Assembly (NCBI RefSeq): GCF_000685215.1 | Contig: NZ_ARYJ01000015.1 | Coordinates: 1-64,000, forward strand | DNA length: 64,000 bases | DNA from: Hyphomonas jannaschiana VP2 | GTDB lineage: Bacteria; Pseudomonadota; Alphaproteobacteria; Caulobacterales; Hyphomonadaceae | Direction of reading: 5' to 3' | Notes under the pieces: model-generated | The model's input: only the letters and a program-made list of their open reading frames with translations | Database searches by the model: none | Told to the model about the DNA's origin: nothing | Shown here: one piece after another, positions 63,297 to 64,000 of the stretch | How the letters are laid out: the number at the start of each line of letters is the position of its first letter | Position numbering within the stretch: position 1 is the first letter of the stretch | Made by a program: the position numbers and the translations under genes

Positions 63297-64000
63297 ATGA
63301 TCGAAGCCTTTCTCGAAAACCGCACCTTTGAGCAGATCAGCGTCGGCGAGACCGCCTCGCTGGAACGGCGTGTCACCGAGAATGACATCGAACTCTTCGC
63401 GCTCGTCTCCGGCGATGTGAACCCGGCCCATCTCGATGCCGAGTTCGCGGCGAAGGACATCTTCGGCAAGCCGGTCGCCCATGGCATGTGGACGGCCTCG
63501 CTTGTCTCCGCCGTGCTGGGCACCACCCTGCCCGGCCCCGGCTGTATCTATCTCGGCCAGACCATCGCCTTCACCAAACCCGTCTTTCCGGGCGACACCG
63601 TCACTGCGACCGTGACCGTGCTGGAAAAACAGGACAAGAAACGCCTTGTCCGGCTGGAAACCGTCTGCACCAATCAGGATGGCGACACCGTCCTGAAGGG
63701 CGAAGCCACCGTCATCGCCCCGAAAGACAGCGTCCGCGTCAAACGCAAGCACATGCCGGGCATCCGCCTGCGCCGGCATGACCGCTATGACGCTTTCATC
63801 GAGCGCGCCAAGGCCTCGCCGACGGTCCGGGCCGCGATCGTTCATCCCTGCTCCGCCGTTGCCATTCAGGGTGCCGTCGAAGTGCGGGACGAAGACCTGC
63901 TTGATCCGGTCCTGATCGGCCCGCGAGCCAAGATCGAAGCGGCGGCTACCGAAGCCGGCGTTTCGCTCGAAGGCTTCGAGATCATCGAGACCGAGCACAG
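63297..64000 (+). CDS. MaoC-hydratase/phosphate-acetyltransferase fusion, partial
   Basis: Starts at an ATG nine bases after AGGAG and runs off the window; 234 codons visible. Residues 1-140 form a MaoC domain (VSGDVNPAHLDAEFA, HGMWTASLVSAVLG, GQTIAFTKPVFPGD). From about residue 165 a phosphotransacetylase/phosphotransbutyrylase domain begins (VHPCSAVAIQGAVE). Such fusions are known next to PHA synthases, usually with acetate kinase and fabI following; those would lie outside the window. Confidence 0.88.
   Translation, partial: MIEAFLENRTFEQISVGETASLERRVTENDIELFALVSGDVNPAHLDAEFAAKDIFGKPVAHGMWTASLVSAVLGTTLPGPGCIYLGQTIAFTKPVFPGDTVTATVTVLEKQDKKRLVRLETVCTNQDGDTVLKGEATVIAPKDSVRVKRKHMPGIRLRRHDRYDAFIERAKASPTVRAAIVHPCSAVAIQGAVEVRDEDLLDPVLIGPRAKIEAAATEAGVSLEGFEIIETEH

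Noticed and set aside
1-64000. CRISPR array, insertion sequence, prophage or rRNA operon
   Set aside because: No regular spaced repeats, transposase, integrase, phage structural genes or rRNA-like sequence were seen on either strand.

Overview
The window looks like a chromosomal piece of a GC-rich, aerobic alphaproteobacterium, most likely in or near the Hyphomonadaceae/Caulobacterales. This rests on lineage-typical families and gene order: an ATP12-type chaperone, DUF2842, CtaA, an N-terminally extended ribosomal protein S9, the rplM-rpsI-argC and hom-glpX-recJ neighbourhoods, polyhydroxyalkanoate (PHA) synthases, a TonB-dependent receptor and DUF1800/DUF1501 exported proteins. I see no prophage, insertion sequence, CRISPR array or rRNA. 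Species assignment is inference.

Layout. 0-5 kb: a small hypothetical gene, a structured intergenic repeat region, a metallophosphoesterase, an exported amidohydrolase/M19-dipeptidase-like pair and an AT-richer orphan gene. 5-14 kb: pccB, a NodB-type deacetylase lipoprotein, an SGNH/MBOAT O-acetylation pair, and a DUF1800-DUF1501 pair. 14-18 kb: crcB-rluC-HAD-atp12 with a foreign-looking YkuD-like gene inserted, and tRNA-Gly(CCC). 18-29.5 kb: small lipoproteins, a GDSL autotransporter esterase, an HxlR regulator with twin operators, a TonB receptor and TauE-type exporter, a MaoC hydratase, a desaturase divergent from a PaaX-like regulator, a 47-residue membrane protein and an MFS exporter.

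29.5-44 kb is the most unusual block, visibly less GC-rich than the flanks: cytochrome c, B12-dependent ribonucleotide reductase with DUF3775 and a universal stress protein, a three-gene ABC/HlyD exporter, a host-attachment-family protein, an MgtC/DUF4010 membrane protein, then a tightly overlapping operon of a beta-CASP RNA nuclease, an archaeal-type AMP phosphorylase and a divergent PRPP synthetase, followed by a cupin dioxygenase-like protein. I read the operon as a candidate RNA-to-ribose-phosphate salvage route. It is the best candidate here for an incompletely described system.

44-64 kb is mostly housekeeping: a hydrolase/flavin-reductase fusion, pabB-pabA-pabC (folate), tRNA-Glu, recJ, glpX, hom, alaC, argC, rpsI, rplM and ctaA. 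Among these lie two divergent class I PHA synthases, two MaoC-type hydratases and the start of a MaoC-phosphotransacetylase fusion, so carbon storage is a second theme. Well-formed promoters are visible for rplM and tRNA-Glu, a weaker one for tRNA-Gly, and clear terminators after the MBOAT gene, the TauE gene and rpsI.
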